Assembly: GCF_014202765.1 (NCBI RefSeq)
Contig: NZ_JACHHN010000012.1
Coordinates: 1-64,000 of the forward strand
DNA: 64,000 nucleotides
Direction: 5' to 3'
Source: Silvimonas terrae
GTDB lineage: Bacteria > Pseudomonadota > Gammaproteobacteria > Burkholderiales > Chitinibacteraceae
The notes beneath the pieces were generated by a model. The model saw nothing but the letters and a program-made list of their open reading frames with translations. It did no database searches and was not told where the DNA came from. The position numbers and the translations under genes were made by a program. This document shows, piece by piece, positions 1-8,993 of the stretch. Position 1 is the first letter of the stretch. Every line of letters begins with the position of its first letter.

Positions 1-279
1 ACCAACAACAACCAGCCGAACAACGCCGAGAAACCGGTGGTGGTTCAGCTGGACATCCTGCCGAACAACGAGATCCACTGGAACGGTGAAGTGGTCAACG
101 GCCGTGCAGACCTGGAAAGCCGTCTGGGCACGGTTGCCAAGGCCAATCCGCAGCCGGAATTCCACATCCGCCCGGACAAGGACGCATCTTACGCGCCCGT
201 GGCCGAGGTGCTGGCTGAATCCCAGCGCATTGGGGTGAAGAAGATCGGCATTGTGGGTGGTGAGCAGTTCTTGCAGTGA
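1..279 (+). CDS. exbD: ExbD/TolR-type biopolymer transporter, C-terminal part
   Basis: The reading frame is open from the first base, so the start and the membrane anchor lie outside the window. The visible 92 residues begin with an Asn/Pro linker and continue as the periplasmic domain of ExbD/TolR proteins. The run HIRPDKDASYAPVAEVLAES and the closing KIGIVG are typical of ExbD. In this family the protein sits in the inner membrane with ExbB and passes proton-motive force to TonB for outer-membrane import. A terminator follows after about 70 bases, so this is the last gene of its operon. The ExbD versus TolR choice rests on the C-terminal motif only. Confidence 0.85.
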   Translation, partial: TNNNQPNNAEKPVVVQLDILPNNEIHWNGEVVNGRADLESRLGTVAKANPQPEFHIRPDKDASYAPVAEVLAESQRIGVKKIGIVGGEQFLQ

Positions 280-347
280 CGGAGCATGCCGCACGTTGCA
301 CAAGCGCTCGCAGAAACAGACAGATCGCGGACAACGTGTGTTGATTG

Positions 348-380
348 AATGCCTGGGGGGATCACCCCTCAGGCATTTTT
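348..380 (+). terminator. Rho-independent terminator after exbD
   Basis: Inverted arms AATGCCTG and CAGGCATT with G/C-rich inner pairing and a short loop are followed by a T run. It ends the exbD transcript and separates it from the ABC importer operon. Confidence 0.85.
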
Positions 381-562
381 CTTGGGCAAGACACTGGTTT
401 TGCAAGTGATAAAAGACTTGCACCGCTGACGTTCGATGTAGCCTCAGCTACATATAACCAAGACCTTCTGATCAGAAAGGGAGCTTCTGACGGGGGGAGG
501 GCGAACGGACAGTTCTGCTTACGGGCGATCCCCGTAACGGCTTGATGAGGGAAGGGGGAAAG

Positions 563-2350
563 ATGAGACTGAGAGCGCTGGCCCTGATGGCCATGCTGAC
601 TGCTGCCTGCGCCGCTAGCGCGCTGGCTGCGCCCGATCCGGACAAAGTACTGCATAGCTCGTTCAATGCGCCGGAAACCGGGTATGACCCGGCCAAGACG
701 TCGGACGTGTATTCGCACGGTGTGATGGAAAACATCTTTGAGCCGCTGCTGACGTATGACTACGTTGCCCGCCCGGCCAAGCTGATTCCGCTGATTGCGA
801 CGAGCATGCCCGAGATCAGCGCTGATCGTCTCACTTATACCTTCCATATCCAGAAGGGCATCTATTTTGCAGATGACCCTGTCTTCAAAGGCAAGAAGCG
901 TGAGTTGACCGCTGCTGACGTGGTCTACGGGCTCAAGCGTCTGGCTGACCCGGCCACTGGTTCACCCTCCAATTACCTGGTTTTGGGCCATTTTGTCGGT
1001 GTCGATGAACTGGCCGAGAAAGCCAAAAACGGCAAGTTTGACTACGACGCCCCGTGCGAAGGCATCAAGGCGCTCGATCGCTACACGCTCCAGCTCAAGC
1101 TCAAAACGCTATATCCGGCCTTGTTGTATGTGCTGGCCATGCCGCATACCTCTCCCGTGTCCCGCGAAGTCATGGAAGCCTACGGCCAGAACTCGCTGGC
1201 CCATCCGGTCGGGACCGGCCCGTACATCCTCAAGGAATGGAAACCTGGCGTGAAAACCACGCTGGTCTACAACCCCAATTTCCGTCATGTCGTGTTTGAC
1301 TTCCACCCCACACCGGGCGACAAGGCTGGTGAAGAAGTGGCGCGGGAAATGAACGGCAAGACCATGCCGCAGATTGGCCGCATTGAGGTGCAGATTTTTA
1401 CGGAAGAACAGCCCATGTGGCTGGCCTTCAAGAGCGGGCAACTGGATGAGTTGTACTCGATTCCGCAGCCGCTGCTGCGCGGGGTGCTCAATATGGACCC
1501 GAAGAACCCGCGTCGCGCCGCGCTCAAGGCTGAGTACCGCAAAGCGGGTTTGAAGATCAGCCGCGTGCTTGATCCGGAAATGACCTACTGGGACTTCAAC
1601 ATGCAAGACCCGGTGCTGGGCGGCTTTTCCAAAGAAAAGATTGCGCTGCGCCGTGCCATTGCCATGTCGTTTGATACCGACCAGACCATTCGCGATATCC
1701 GCCGCAACAACGCCGTCCGTATGCTGTACACCATTCCGGAAGGCGTCGTGGGGCACAACCCGAATTTCCGTTACCAGTACGAGTACAACCGCGCGTTGTC
1801 CAATGCACTGCTGGACCAGTTTGGTTACAAGATTGGCCCGGATGGCTATCGCACCACGCCGGATGGCAAGCCCATTTCCATCGATTTTGTGAGCGATGCG
1901 TCCGCCGTGGGCCGGCAGTGGAACGAGTACTGGCAAGAAGCACTCGATTCCATCCATCTGCGCGTTACATTCCGCCCGGTGACCTTCAACGATCTGCTCA
2001 AGGCCATGCGCTCTTGCACTTATGGCATGGTCGGTGCGGCCTGGATTGCCGACTACCCGGACGGCGAAAACTTTGTGATGCTCAATTACAGCAAGAATAT
2101 CGGCGCCGAAAACACGGCGTGCTACGACTCGCCGCGCTACGACAAGCTGTATCTGGAATCGCAAAAGCTGCAAGACAGCCCGGAACGCAATCACCTGTAT
2201 GACGAAATGAACAAGGTGATGATGGAAGACACCCCATGGTTACCCGGTGAAACCCGTTTCCGTAACCGCATGATGCAACCCCGCGTGCTGGGCGATGAGG
2301 TTCACCCCATCTTCCAGGTGTCCTGGCGTTTCATGGATATCCAGAAGTAA
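563..2350 (+). CDS. ABC transporter substrate-binding protein, family 5 (peptide type)
   Basis: This is a 595-residue exported protein. The ATG at 563 is chosen over in-frame TTG 542 and ATG 545 because a purine-rich GAAGGGGG lies just before it and the signal peptide (MRLRALALMAMLTAACAASA) begins there. The mature part has the family-5 features: a run on a large endpoint set (VMENIFEPLLTYDY), HPVGTGPYILKEWKPG in the first third, and a late AWIADYPDGENF. Family 5 proteins bind di- or oligopeptides and some other solutes in the periplasm. It lies 12 bases before the permease genes and is the first gene of the operon. The substrate cannot be told from sequence. Confidence 0.9.
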   Translation: MRLRALALMAMLTAACAASALAAPDPDKVLHSSFNAPETGYDPAKTSDVYSHGVMENIFEPLLTYDYVARPAKLIPLIATSMPEISADRLTYTFHIQKGIYFADDPVFKGKKRELTAADVVYGLKRLADPATGSPSNYLVLGHFVGVDELAEKAKNGKFDYDAPCEGIKALDRYTLQLKLKTLYPALLYVLAMPHTSPVSREVMEAYGQNSLAHPVGTGPYILKEWKPGVKTTLVYNPNFRHVVFDFHPTPGDKAGEEVAREMNGKTMPQIGRIEVQIFTEEQPMWLAFKSGQLDELYSIPQPLLRGVLNMDPKNPRRAALKAEYRKAGLKISRVLDPEMTYWDFNMQDPVLGGFSKEKIALRRAIAMSFDTDQTIRDIRRNNAVRMLYTIPEGVVGHNPNFRYQYEYNRALSNALLDQFGYKIGPDGYRTTPDGKPISIDFVSDASAVGRQWNEYWQEALDSIHLRVTFRPVTFNDLLKAMRSCTYGMVGAAWIADYPDGENFVMLNYSKNIGAENTACYDSPRYDKLYLESQKLQDSPERNHLYDEMNKVMMEDTPWLPGETRFRNRMMQPRVLGDEVHPIFQVSWRFMDIQK

Positions 2351-2362
2351 GGAGCCGGCAAC

Positions 2363-3301
2363 ATGTTCGCTTATATCGTCCGTCGCGTATTGCAGATGAT
2401 CCCGACTTTGTTCGGGGTGATGCTGCTGGTGTTTGTCCTTTTTAACGTGTTTGGCGGTGATCCGTCTCTGGTCCTGGCCGGCAAGCATCTTACGGCCGAA
2501 TCGCTGGCCAATATCCGCGCCCAGTTGGGGCTGGATAAAAGCCAGTCCGCCCAGTTCCTGATCTTTGTGAAACAGGTGCTGACGCTGGATTTCGGCACGT
2601 CCTGGTCTACCCAGCAACCGGTGTCGGACATCATTGGTTCGCGCATTGGCCCCTCATTGTTGTTGACGGGTTCCATGCTGGTGGTTGATCTGTTGATCGC
2701 CATCCCGCTGGCCGCTACCGTGGCGTATTTCCGCCGTGGCCTGACCGACCGCATTGTCACCATTTGTTGCACCATCGCCATGTCGGTGTCGGCATTGGTG
2801 TACATCATTGCCGGTCAGTACTGGCTGGCCTACAAGTTTGGCTGGTTCCCGGTCTCGGGCTGGAGTGCTTCGGCCTGGCACAATCTGTGGTACTACGTGC
2901 CACTGCCCATGTTGATGGGTCTGATGGTGTCACTTGGCCCGGATATCCGCTTCTATCGCTCGTTCTTCATCGAGGAACTGGGTAACGACTATGTGCGTAC
3001 CGCCCGCGCCAAAGGGTTGTCCGAGCGTGTGGTCATGCTCAAGCACGTGCTGCGCAACGCGCTGATTCCGGTCGTGACGACTGTGATGATGTCGCTGCCG
3101 TATCTGTTGATCGGCGCACTGGTGCTGGAAACCTTTTTCAGTATTCCGGGTATGGGTAACGCGGTGGTGCTCGCTGTCAACAACAGTGACTTCCCGATCA
3201 TCAAGGCTATTACGGTGTACATCGCCCTGGCCACCATGGTCTTTAACCTGCTGGCCGATCTGATCTACAAGCTGATCGACCCACGCGTGCAACTGACGTA
3301 A
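2363..3301 (+). CDS. ABC transporter permease, DppB type
   Basis: A 312-residue inner-membrane protein with about six hydrophobic segments. The N-terminal segment YIVRRVLQMIPTLFGVMLLV is typical of DppB/OppB permeases. The cytoplasmic coupling loop with the pattern DYVRTARAKGLSE...HVLRNALIP lies at about residues 208-235 and contacts the ATPase. It partners the second permease 13 bases downstream to form the transmembrane channel for the family-5 binding protein. Length and order are ordinary for a peptide-type importer. Confidence 0.92.
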   Translation: MFAYIVRRVLQMIPTLFGVMLLVFVLFNVFGGDPSLVLAGKHLTAESLANIRAQLGLDKSQSAQFLIFVKQVLTLDFGTSWSTQQPVSDIIGSRIGPSLLLTGSMLVVDLLIAIPLAATVAYFRRGLTDRIVTICCTIAMSVSALVYIIAGQYWLAYKFGWFPVSGWSASAWHNLWYYVPLPMLMGLMVSLGPDIRFYRSFFIEELGNDYVRTARAKGLSERVVMLKHVLRNALIPVVTTVMMSLPYLLIGALVLETFFSIPGMGNAVVLAVNNSDFPIIKAITVYIALATMVFNLLADLIYKLIDPRVQLT

Positions 3302-3314
3302 CCGGAGAGACAAC

Positions 3315-4385
3315 ATGACAAGTACTGTACAGGCTGCTCCGGCCATGACTGGCACGCCGGAAGTGCATCGTGGTTTCTGGGCGCTGGGCTGGCGCCGGCT
3401 CAAACGTGACAAAGTGGCGATGATTTCGCTGGTGGTGGTGGGGGCGTTCCTGGCGCTGGCCGTCGCCGGTTGGTTCAATATTATTGGGGATGGCTGGCGC
3501 AAAGAAGTGGCCATTCCCTACGCGGCGCCTTCCTGGCTGATGCAAAGCGCAGAAGAAACCCTGCCACCGGCAGAAGAAGACACGACCAGCGCCAAAAGCA
3601 GCGCGCCGATTGTGACCATGACACAGGCTGAAGACCCCATTGGCAAGGAAGTGGCGCTGGCCCGTCAGAACATGGGCAAGTATGCCTCGGTAGAAACCCC
3701 GCTGCGCGAAACGCTGCCCTTTGGGGCTGACCTGCGCGGCCGGGATGTGATCGTCAAGACCATCAAGGGCACGTCCACCTCGGTGTTTGTCGGTATCTTT
3801 GGTGCCTTGTTCACCCTCTTGCTGGGCACCGTGCTGGGGGCGATCTCCGGCTACTTTGGTGGCAAGGTCGATGACTTTTTGAACTGGTTCTACAGCGTGT
3901 TCACCAGCGTGCCGGACATGTTGTTGCTGCTGTCGTTTGCGGCGGTGGCCGGTCGCGGGATCAAGACCATTATTATCGTGATGGCACTGACCAGCTGGAC
4001 GGGCACTTACCGGCTGGTGCGGGCGGAATACCTCAAACTCAAGAACCGGGAGTTCGTACAGGCCGCCAGCGCCATTGGCGCCAGCGATGCCCGCCGGATC
4101 TTTGTGCATATCCTGCCCAATATCTCGCACTTGCTGCTGGTGCAGTTCTCGCTGCTGACGGTATCGCTGATCAAGTACGAGGCCATTCTCTCGTTCCTGG
4201 GTTTTGGTGTGGGCGTCACGCAAGTGAGTCTGGGTTCCATGCTGGCTGAAGCGCCGGCAGAACTGGTGCAAGGGGTGTGGTGGCAAATGGTGGCGGTGAC
4301 CATCGCCATGTCTCTGTTGGTGACGGCGTTCAGCTTGCTGATAGATGGACTGCGCGATGCCTTTGATCCCAAAGCCAACAAGTAG
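3315..4385 (+). CDS. ABC transporter permease, DppC type with extended periplasmic loop
   Basis: A 356-residue permease of the DppC/OppC family. It has a first membrane segment at about residues 35-55, then a hydrophilic stretch of roughly 90 residues rich in Glu, Ala and Pro. The remaining segments begin near residue 155. The coupling loop is visible as EFVQAASAIGASDARRIFVH followed by ILPN. The long loop between segments 1 and 2 is larger than in E. coli DppC but is seen in related importers such as YejE-type permeases. The gene ends in a double stop, TAGTAG. A 140-base gap separates it from the ATPase gene, which is on the same strand. Confidence 0.9.
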   Translation: MTSTVQAAPAMTGTPEVHRGFWALGWRRLKRDKVAMISLVVVGAFLALAVAGWFNIIGDGWRKEVAIPYAAPSWLMQSAEETLPPAEEDTTSAKSSAPIVTMTQAEDPIGKEVALARQNMGKYASVETPLRETLPFGADLRGRDVIVKTIKGTSTSVFVGIFGALFTLLLGTVLGAISGYFGGKVDDFLNWFYSVFTSVPDMLLLLSFAAVAGRGIKTIIIVMALTSWTGTYRLVRAEYLKLKNREFVQAASAIGASDARRIFVHILPNISHLLLVQFSLLTVSLIKYEAILSFLGFGVGVTQVSLGSMLAEAPAELVQGVWWQMVAVTIAMSLLVTAFSLLIDGLRDAFDPKANK

Positions 4386-4525
4386 TAGCCCTACTGCGAA
4401 GCCGTGATCGGGGATCATGTGCTGCTCGCAATCCTCATGGACCCCATGTCCATTCCGGTTGCTGTGCTGCGCTTCACCCCGCTGACGCCTTCTCGCTACG
4501 GGCCAAGGGCCCAGAGGAGAACACC

Positions 4526-6241
4526 ATGAACCAACAAGTGCAACAAGATACCCTCCTGTCGATCCGCAACCTCAACGTGCGTTTCAAACAGGAAGACGCC
4601 GAGCCGTTTCACGCGCTCAAGAGTATCAATCTGGATATCCCCAAAAACGCCACAGTGGCGCTGGTGGGGGAGTCCGGCTCGGGCAAGTCGGTGACGTCCA
4701 TGGCGATCATGCAATTGCTGCCGCAAATGCAGACGCTGATCGATCCGGCCAGCCAGATCCTGTTTGAAGGCCGCAATTTGCTGGACGTGCACGGCGCAGA
4801 GCTGCGCCGCCTGCGCGGCAAAGACATTGCCATGATTTTCCAGGAGCCGATGAGCTCGCTCAACCCGGTGTTTACCGTGGGTGACCAGATTGTCGAAACC
4901 CTGATGCTGCACGCGAAGCTCTCGCGCTCTGCCGCTGCCAAGCGCGCGCTGGAACTGTTGATTGAGGTTGGCCTGCCGGACCCTGAGAAAAAGATCAAAG
5001 CCTATCCGCATGAACTCTCGGGCGGACAGCAGCAACGGGTGATGATTGCCATCGCCATTGCGTGCGAACCCAAACTCTTGATTGCGGATGAGCCCACCAC
5101 AGCGCTGGACGTCACCATCCAGAAACAGATTCTGGAACTGATTGCCAAACTGCAGGCCAAGCGCGGGATGTCGGTCTTGTTCATCACCCATGATCTGGGT
5201 CTGGTGGGCGAGTTTGCCGACAAGGTGGTGGTGATGCGTCACGGCGAAATCCGTGAAGCGGGTGACGTGCAGCAGATTTTTGAAAACCCGCAAAATGCGT
5301 ATACCAAGGCGCTGCTGGCTTGCCGCCCGCAACTGGAGCAACGCCCGCTGCGCCTGCCGGTGATTGATGACTTCATGAAACCGGGCGGTTTTGTCTCGGC
5401 CGGTGAGCGCCAGCGCGGTTATCAGGCGGATGACGAGATCGTGCTGGATGTGCAAGGCCTGGCGAAGTCGTTTGATATCCGCCAGGGCTTGTTTGGCAAA
5501 AAGCAATTCCACGCCGTGAAAGATGTGTCGTTCAAGCTGGCGCGCGGCAAAACGCTGGGGATTGTCGGTGAGTCTGGCTCTGGCAAAACCACGGTGGGCC
5601 TGACGCTGGTGCGGCTGCATCAGGCCACGGGTGGCAAGGCGCTGTTTGAAGGCAAAGACTTGCTGGCCATGTCTCCCAAAGAGTTTCACGCCTACAAGCG
5701 CCGTATCCAGATTATTTTCCAGAACCCGTATGCATCGCTCAATCCGCGTTTTACGGTAGAGCAGATTCTGGCCGAACCCATGATGTTGCACGGTATTGGC
5801 AACAACGCGGCCGAACGTCAGAAAATGGCGCAGGAACTGCTGGATCGGGTGGGCTTGCCGGCACGCTCGCTGGTCAAGTACCCGCATGAATTCTCCGGCG
5901 GTCAGCGTCAGCGTATTGCCATTGCCCGCTGCCTGACTATGAAGCCGGAAGTGTTGATTTGTGATGAATCGGTGTCTGCGCTGGATGTCTCTGTACAAGC
6001 TCAGGTGCTCAACTTGCTGCAGGACCTGCAAGATGAATTCAAGCTGTCTTACCTGTTTATCTCCCATGATCTGGCGGTGGTGAAACACATCTCTGACCAG
6101 GTGCTGGTGATGAACAAGGGCGAAGTGGTGGAGCAGGGCGATTCGGACGCCATCTACCGGCAACCCAAAGAGAGCTACACCCGGCGGCTGCTGGATTCCA
6201 TTCCGCAAGGCTGGACGGGCGGCACGCCGGCGCTGGCCTGA
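4526..6241 (+). CDS. Fused double ATPase of a peptide-type ABC importer (DppD-DppF fusion)
   Basis: A 571-residue protein holding two complete nucleotide-binding domains. The first has Walker A GESGSGKS near residue 48, signature LSGGQQQR near 166 and Walker B LLIADEP. The second has Walker A GESGSGKT near residue 350, signature FSGGQRQR near 456 and Walker B VLICDES. Ser in place of Pro after the second Walker B Glu is common in the DppF half. Such fusions (YejF type) power peptide, microcin C or related importers. A GAGGAG ribosome-binding site lies ten bases before the ATG. The 3' end of the gene is partly duplicated downstream. Confidence 0.93.
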   Translation: MNQQVQQDTLLSIRNLNVRFKQEDAEPFHALKSINLDIPKNATVALVGESGSGKSVTSMAIMQLLPQMQTLIDPASQILFEGRNLLDVHGAELRRLRGKDIAMIFQEPMSSLNPVFTVGDQIVETLMLHAKLSRSAAAKRALELLIEVGLPDPEKKIKAYPHELSGGQQQRVMIAIAIACEPKLLIADEPTTALDVTIQKQILELIAKLQAKRGMSVLFITHDLGLVGEFADKVVVMRHGEIREAGDVQQIFENPQNAYTKALLACRPQLEQRPLRLPVIDDFMKPGGFVSAGERQRGYQADDEIVLDVQGLAKSFDIRQGLFGKKQFHAVKDVSFKLARGKTLGIVGESGSGKTTVGLTLVRLHQATGGKALFEGKDLLAMSPKEFHAYKRRIQIIFQNPYASLNPRFTVEQILAEPMMLHGIGNNAAERQKMAQELLDRVGLPARSLVKYPHEFSGGQRQRIAIARCLTMKPEVLICDESVSALDVSVQAQVLNLLQDLQDEFKLSYLFISHDLAVVKHISDQVLVMNKGEVVEQGDSDAIYRQPKESYTRRLLDSIPQGWTGGTPALA

Positions 6242-6258
6242 TCTGTCTTGCTTGTATG

Positions 6259-6290
6259 AACAAAGCCCGGCTCGTTGCCGGGCTTTGTTT
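6259..6290 (+). terminator. Terminator, first copy
   Basis: AACAAAGCCCGGC, a four-base loop region, then GCCGGGCTTTGTTT. This is a perfect strong hairpin with a T-rich end, 18 bases after the ATPase stop codon. Confidence 0.9.
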
Positions 6291-6302
6291 ATGGAACCTC
6301 CC

Positions 6303-6420
6303 CGTAGCCCGGATGAAGCGTAGCGAGAATCCGGGGTTGCCATCTCCGCAAGAATAGAACCCAGACCCAACACGCAATACAACCCCGGATTCCCGGCCTG
6401 TGGCCTTCATCCGGGCTACG
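6303..6420. repeat. Palindromic pair repeat (GTAGCCCGGATGAAG family)
   Basis: The left arm (6303-6339) and right arm (6380-6420) are inverted copies that begin with CGTAGCCCGGATGAAG and end near CCGGGGTTG. A loop of about 40 bases separates them. The same core motif is a widespread dispersed repeat in proteobacterial gaps. A paired inverted layout is that of a REP doublet (REPIN-like). No transposase is present. Confidence 0.8.
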
Positions 6421-6450
6421 GTGGCTGGCTTGATCTGTCTTGTTTGTATG

Positions 6451-6484
6451 AACAAAGCCCGGCTTGTTGCCAGGCTTTGTTTTT
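6451..6484 (+). terminator. Terminator, second copy
   Basis: Duplicate of the hairpin at 6259-6290. One C-to-T and one G-to-A change leave the stem mostly intact (AACAAAGCCCGGC / GCCAGGCTTTGTTTTT). Confidence 0.8.
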
Positions 6485-6550
6485 AACGCCATTGGCATTG
6501 CGTTTTGTGCTCTCTCACGCCAGGATAATCTGCCCTGACAGGAGGATCGC

Positions 6551-7417
6551 ATGACGCATATCGAACGCCATTCCGACCCCCAGGTCTTCGCCACACTCAC
6601 TGGCGCATGGCTGGGCACGCAGTACGCAGACCACAACCAGTTGTACAACGCAATTCTGCGGAATACCCCTCAGGCGATGGCGGCATTTGATCGCCGCATG
6701 TATCTCATCAAGCGTGCTGATGCCATCGTGGGCGCCTGCATGATCACCGGCCCGCTGCCGGTACAGTCAATCATGATGACCGATCTGGATGAAGAAGCCT
6801 GCGCGGCGCTGGTGGCGGCAATGGCGGAAGATGGCATTACGCCCACCGATATTGTCGGCCCGATGGCGCATGCCTGGCTGCTGGCGCGGTTTTTCCCCGG
6901 CTATAGCAGCCATGTACATACTGCGCTGGGTAATTTCCAGCTGGTGACCGGTCCGGTCTGTACCGGTGCCGCCGGCGTATTGCGACAAGCTGGCGTGGCG
7001 GATCAAGCCTGGCTGGTGCAGCACTGGTTCGATTTTTGCCAGGAGGCGGGTATTGCGGAGCCGGTAGAGAACGTGGTGCGGCGCATCCAGCTGCATCTGG
7101 ATGCGCCGGTAAACATCCTGTGGATCTGGGAGGTTGACGGGACTGCCGTCGCCCTCTGTGCTGCCTCACACCAGCCGCCGTTATCGCGGATCGGGCCGGT
7201 CTACACGCTGCCGCCATACCGGGGGCGCGGTTATGCCGGGGCAATGGTGGCGGCAGTGTCCCGCATGGTGCGCGCGCGTGGTGTCAACGATATCTTCCTG
7301 TTTACCGATCTGGCCAACCCCACCAGCAATGGCGTCTATAAACGCGTGGGTTTTGCGCAGATTGGCGAGCATGTGCATCTGGAATTGACGCCAGAACCCG
7401 TGACGGCGACATGCTGA
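6551..7417 (+). CDS. GNAT-family N-acetyltransferase
   Basis: A 288-residue cytoplasmic protein. The C-terminal half carries the GNAT acetyl-CoA loop LPPYRGRGYAGAMVAAVSR (about residues 217-235) and a late NPTSNGVYKRVGFAQIGE, which is the usual beta-strand 6/7 region. The N-terminal half (residues 1-140) is poorly conserved and may be a degenerate GNAT fold, as in other GNATs near 290 residues. An AGGAGG site lies just before the ATG. It overlaps the next GNAT gene by seven bases, so the two are probably translationally coupled. The acetylated substrate is unknown. Confidence 0.85.
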   Translation: MTHIERHSDPQVFATLTGAWLGTQYADHNQLYNAILRNTPQAMAAFDRRMYLIKRADAIVGACMITGPLPVQSIMMTDLDEEACAALVAAMAEDGITPTDIVGPMAHAWLLARFFPGYSSHVHTALGNFQLVTGPVCTGAAGVLRQAGVADQAWLVQHWFDFCQEAGIAEPVENVVRRIQLHLDAPVNILWIWEVDGTAVALCAASHQPPLSRIGPVYTLPPYRGRGYAGAMVAAVSRMVRARGVNDIFLFTDLANPTSNGVYKRVGFAQIGEHVHLELTPEPVTATC

Positions 7418-7944
7418 ACCGCTGCATGGGCCGTCTGCTGCTCCGGCAACTGGATCGGCACAACCCGGCGGATGCCGCGACGGTGCAGCAGGTGTTTGAT
7501 GCTGCACCGGATTTCAGCATGCAGACCGAAGGCCGTCTGCCCGCTCCGGGCGACGGTCAGCAAGCGCTGGATGCCCTCCCGCCCGATTTTGATTACGCCA
7601 ACAAGTTTGTGTTTGCGCTGGAGATGGACGGTAAGACATTGGGCGTGGCGGATCTGTTGCGCGGCTATCCGGCGGAACACTGCGCTTTTCTGGGGTTGCT
7701 GCTGTTTGCCCAACCGTATCAAGGTCAGGGTCTGGGCAAACTGGCGCTGGCGCAATTGCTCGATTTGGCCCGGGCCTGGGGCTGCCAGGAAATGCAGTTG
7801 GGTGTGATTGCCAGCTACGAACGTGCCATGCGTTTCTGGCAGGCGCGCCAGTTTACCGAGTTGTATCGCAAAGAGGTGCCGGATTTCATCAGCCCGGTGG
7901 TGGTGATGCGTTATCCCCTGGAACTTGAGCGGGCCGGGGACTGA
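7411..7944 (+). CDS. GNAT-family N-acetyltransferase
   Basis: A 177-residue GNAT protein with the acetyl-CoA binding loop FAQPYQGQGLGKLALAQLL at about residues 107-125 and a final RAMRFWQARQFTEL. The ATG overlaps the stop of the preceding acetyltransferase gene, which points to a two-gene operon. Its last 34 bases overlap the 3' end of the convergent acyltransferase gene on the other strand. The substrate is unknown. Confidence 0.85.
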   Translation: MLNRCMGRLLLRQLDRHNPADAATVQQVFDAAPDFSMQTEGRLPAPGDGQQALDALPPDFDYANKFVFALEMDGKTLGVADLLRGYPAEHCAFLGLLLFAQPYQGQGLGKLALAQLLDLARAWGCQEMQLGVIASYERAMRFWQARQFTELYRKEVPDFISPVVVMRYPLELERAGD

Positions 7945-8966
7945 ACCGATGTGGGCCGGAGCCACGTGCGTACCCGACTCACCACCAGCCGTTCCAGCGC
8001 TTTCAACAGGCGGGCGATTTGCACTGCGCAATACAAGTTAAGCGCAAACATTGGCACGAGCAGTGCCAGCCAGTACGGGTGCAAGGGGGTAAGTAGCCCA
8101 ACCGGAATGTACAGCAGCGTGGTTGAAATACCCTGGGCAAAGAATGCATGGATCGCATTGCGGCCCAGCCACCGGAGTGGTTCACGGGTGAGCAGCCAGG
8201 CCAGTGCGGGTAGGCGGGTCAGCAGCAGCAAGACGCAGAGCGAGAGCCAGGAGCAGGAGAAATACAGCGACTGCGCGGGGAACTTATAAGCCTGCAAATT
8301 GATAAGCGCGTTGACCAGATCAGGTGTGCATAGCAATTGCCACGCGGCTTGCACGGCAATCAAGGCATACCAGTACCACGCTAGCTGACCCTTGGCGCGG
8401 CAGTAGCCCAGCAAGAACAGCGGCAGGTAAAACACGCCAAAGGCGACAATGGGTAACCAGCCGCTGGTCCAGTCTGCCGCCGGCAACAATTGCGAGAAAT
8501 ACATCGCGCCCACCAGCACCAGCGCTACGGGTAATGCAGCGCGGGCGTGAAACCAGATCAGCACGATGGCGGCCACGCTTACGCCCAGATAGACGCGCAC
8601 AAACCACATGGACCCCATCACGGCGTCATCCCACTGAACCTTGTGATAGTCGTGCAAGAACCACTCCAGCAAACGTATTGCCGGCAGCGGATAATCCGCC
8701 AGGCGATACCCCAGCCAGACCAGCGCCACAAAGGTCATATAGCGCCATTGCAAGCGCCACAGATTGCGCCAGGCTTTGCCCGGATCACTTACTTTGGAAA
8801 ACGACCAACCGGCCAGAAAGAAGAACAGCGGGACATCGATCCACAGGCAGGCGCCATGCATCCAGGCGGGCACATACAGATCGCCGCTCCAGAACACACT
8901 GTGAATGAAGATGACCGCAGCCACTGCCAGGCCTTTGAGTCCATCCAGCAAGTGGTCACGAGACAT
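7911..8966 (-). CDS. Acyltransferase family 3 membrane protein
   Basis: A 351-residue polytopic membrane protein of about ten hydrophobic segments. It starts RDHLLDGLKGLAVAAVIFIH, where the Asp-Gly and the His in the first segment match the acyltransferase-3 pattern (R-x(10)-H). Members move acyl groups onto sugars or lipids of the envelope. The gene lies 27 bases downstream of the large membrane protein gene on the same strand, so the two may act together on a surface glycoconjugate. This is inference from context. Its end overlaps the convergent GNAT gene. Confidence 0.85.
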   Translation of the reverse strand: MSRDHLLDGLKGLAVAAVIFIHSVFWSGDLYVPAWMHGACLWIDVPLFFFLAGWSFSKVSDPGKAWRNLWRLQWRYMTFVALVWLGYRLADYPLPAIRLLEWFLHDYHKVQWDDAVMGSMWFVRVYLGVSVAAIVLIWFHARAALPVALVLVGAMYFSQLLPAADWTSGWLPIVAFGVFYLPLFLLGYCRAKGQLAWYWYALIAVQAAWQLLCTPDLVNALINLQAYKFPAQSLYFSCSWLSLCVLLLLTRLPALAWLLTREPLRWLGRNAIHAFFAQGISTTLLYIPVGLLTPLHPYWLALLVPMFALNLYCAVQIARLLKALERLVVSRVRTWLRPTSVQSPARSSSRG

Positions 8967-8993
8967 CCGTTTCCTTCGAGCGTGAAAGCGGGG

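Larger units (their letters stand above)
6232..6482 (+). repeat. Direct repeat of gene end plus terminator flanking a palindromic repeat
   Basis: Bases 6232-6290 and 6424-6482 are near-identical 59-base copies with only a few C/T or A/G differences. Each copy runs from the last codons and stop of the ATPase gene through a complete terminator. Between them sits the palindromic element at 6303-6420. The arrangement suggests a segmental duplication associated with arrival or excision of the element. Confidence 0.85.

Noticed and set aside
4496-6382. A 628-codon minus frame opposite the fused ABC ATPase
   Set aside because: It is His/Gln/Arg-rich mirror sequence of a strongly conserved gene and has no family features.
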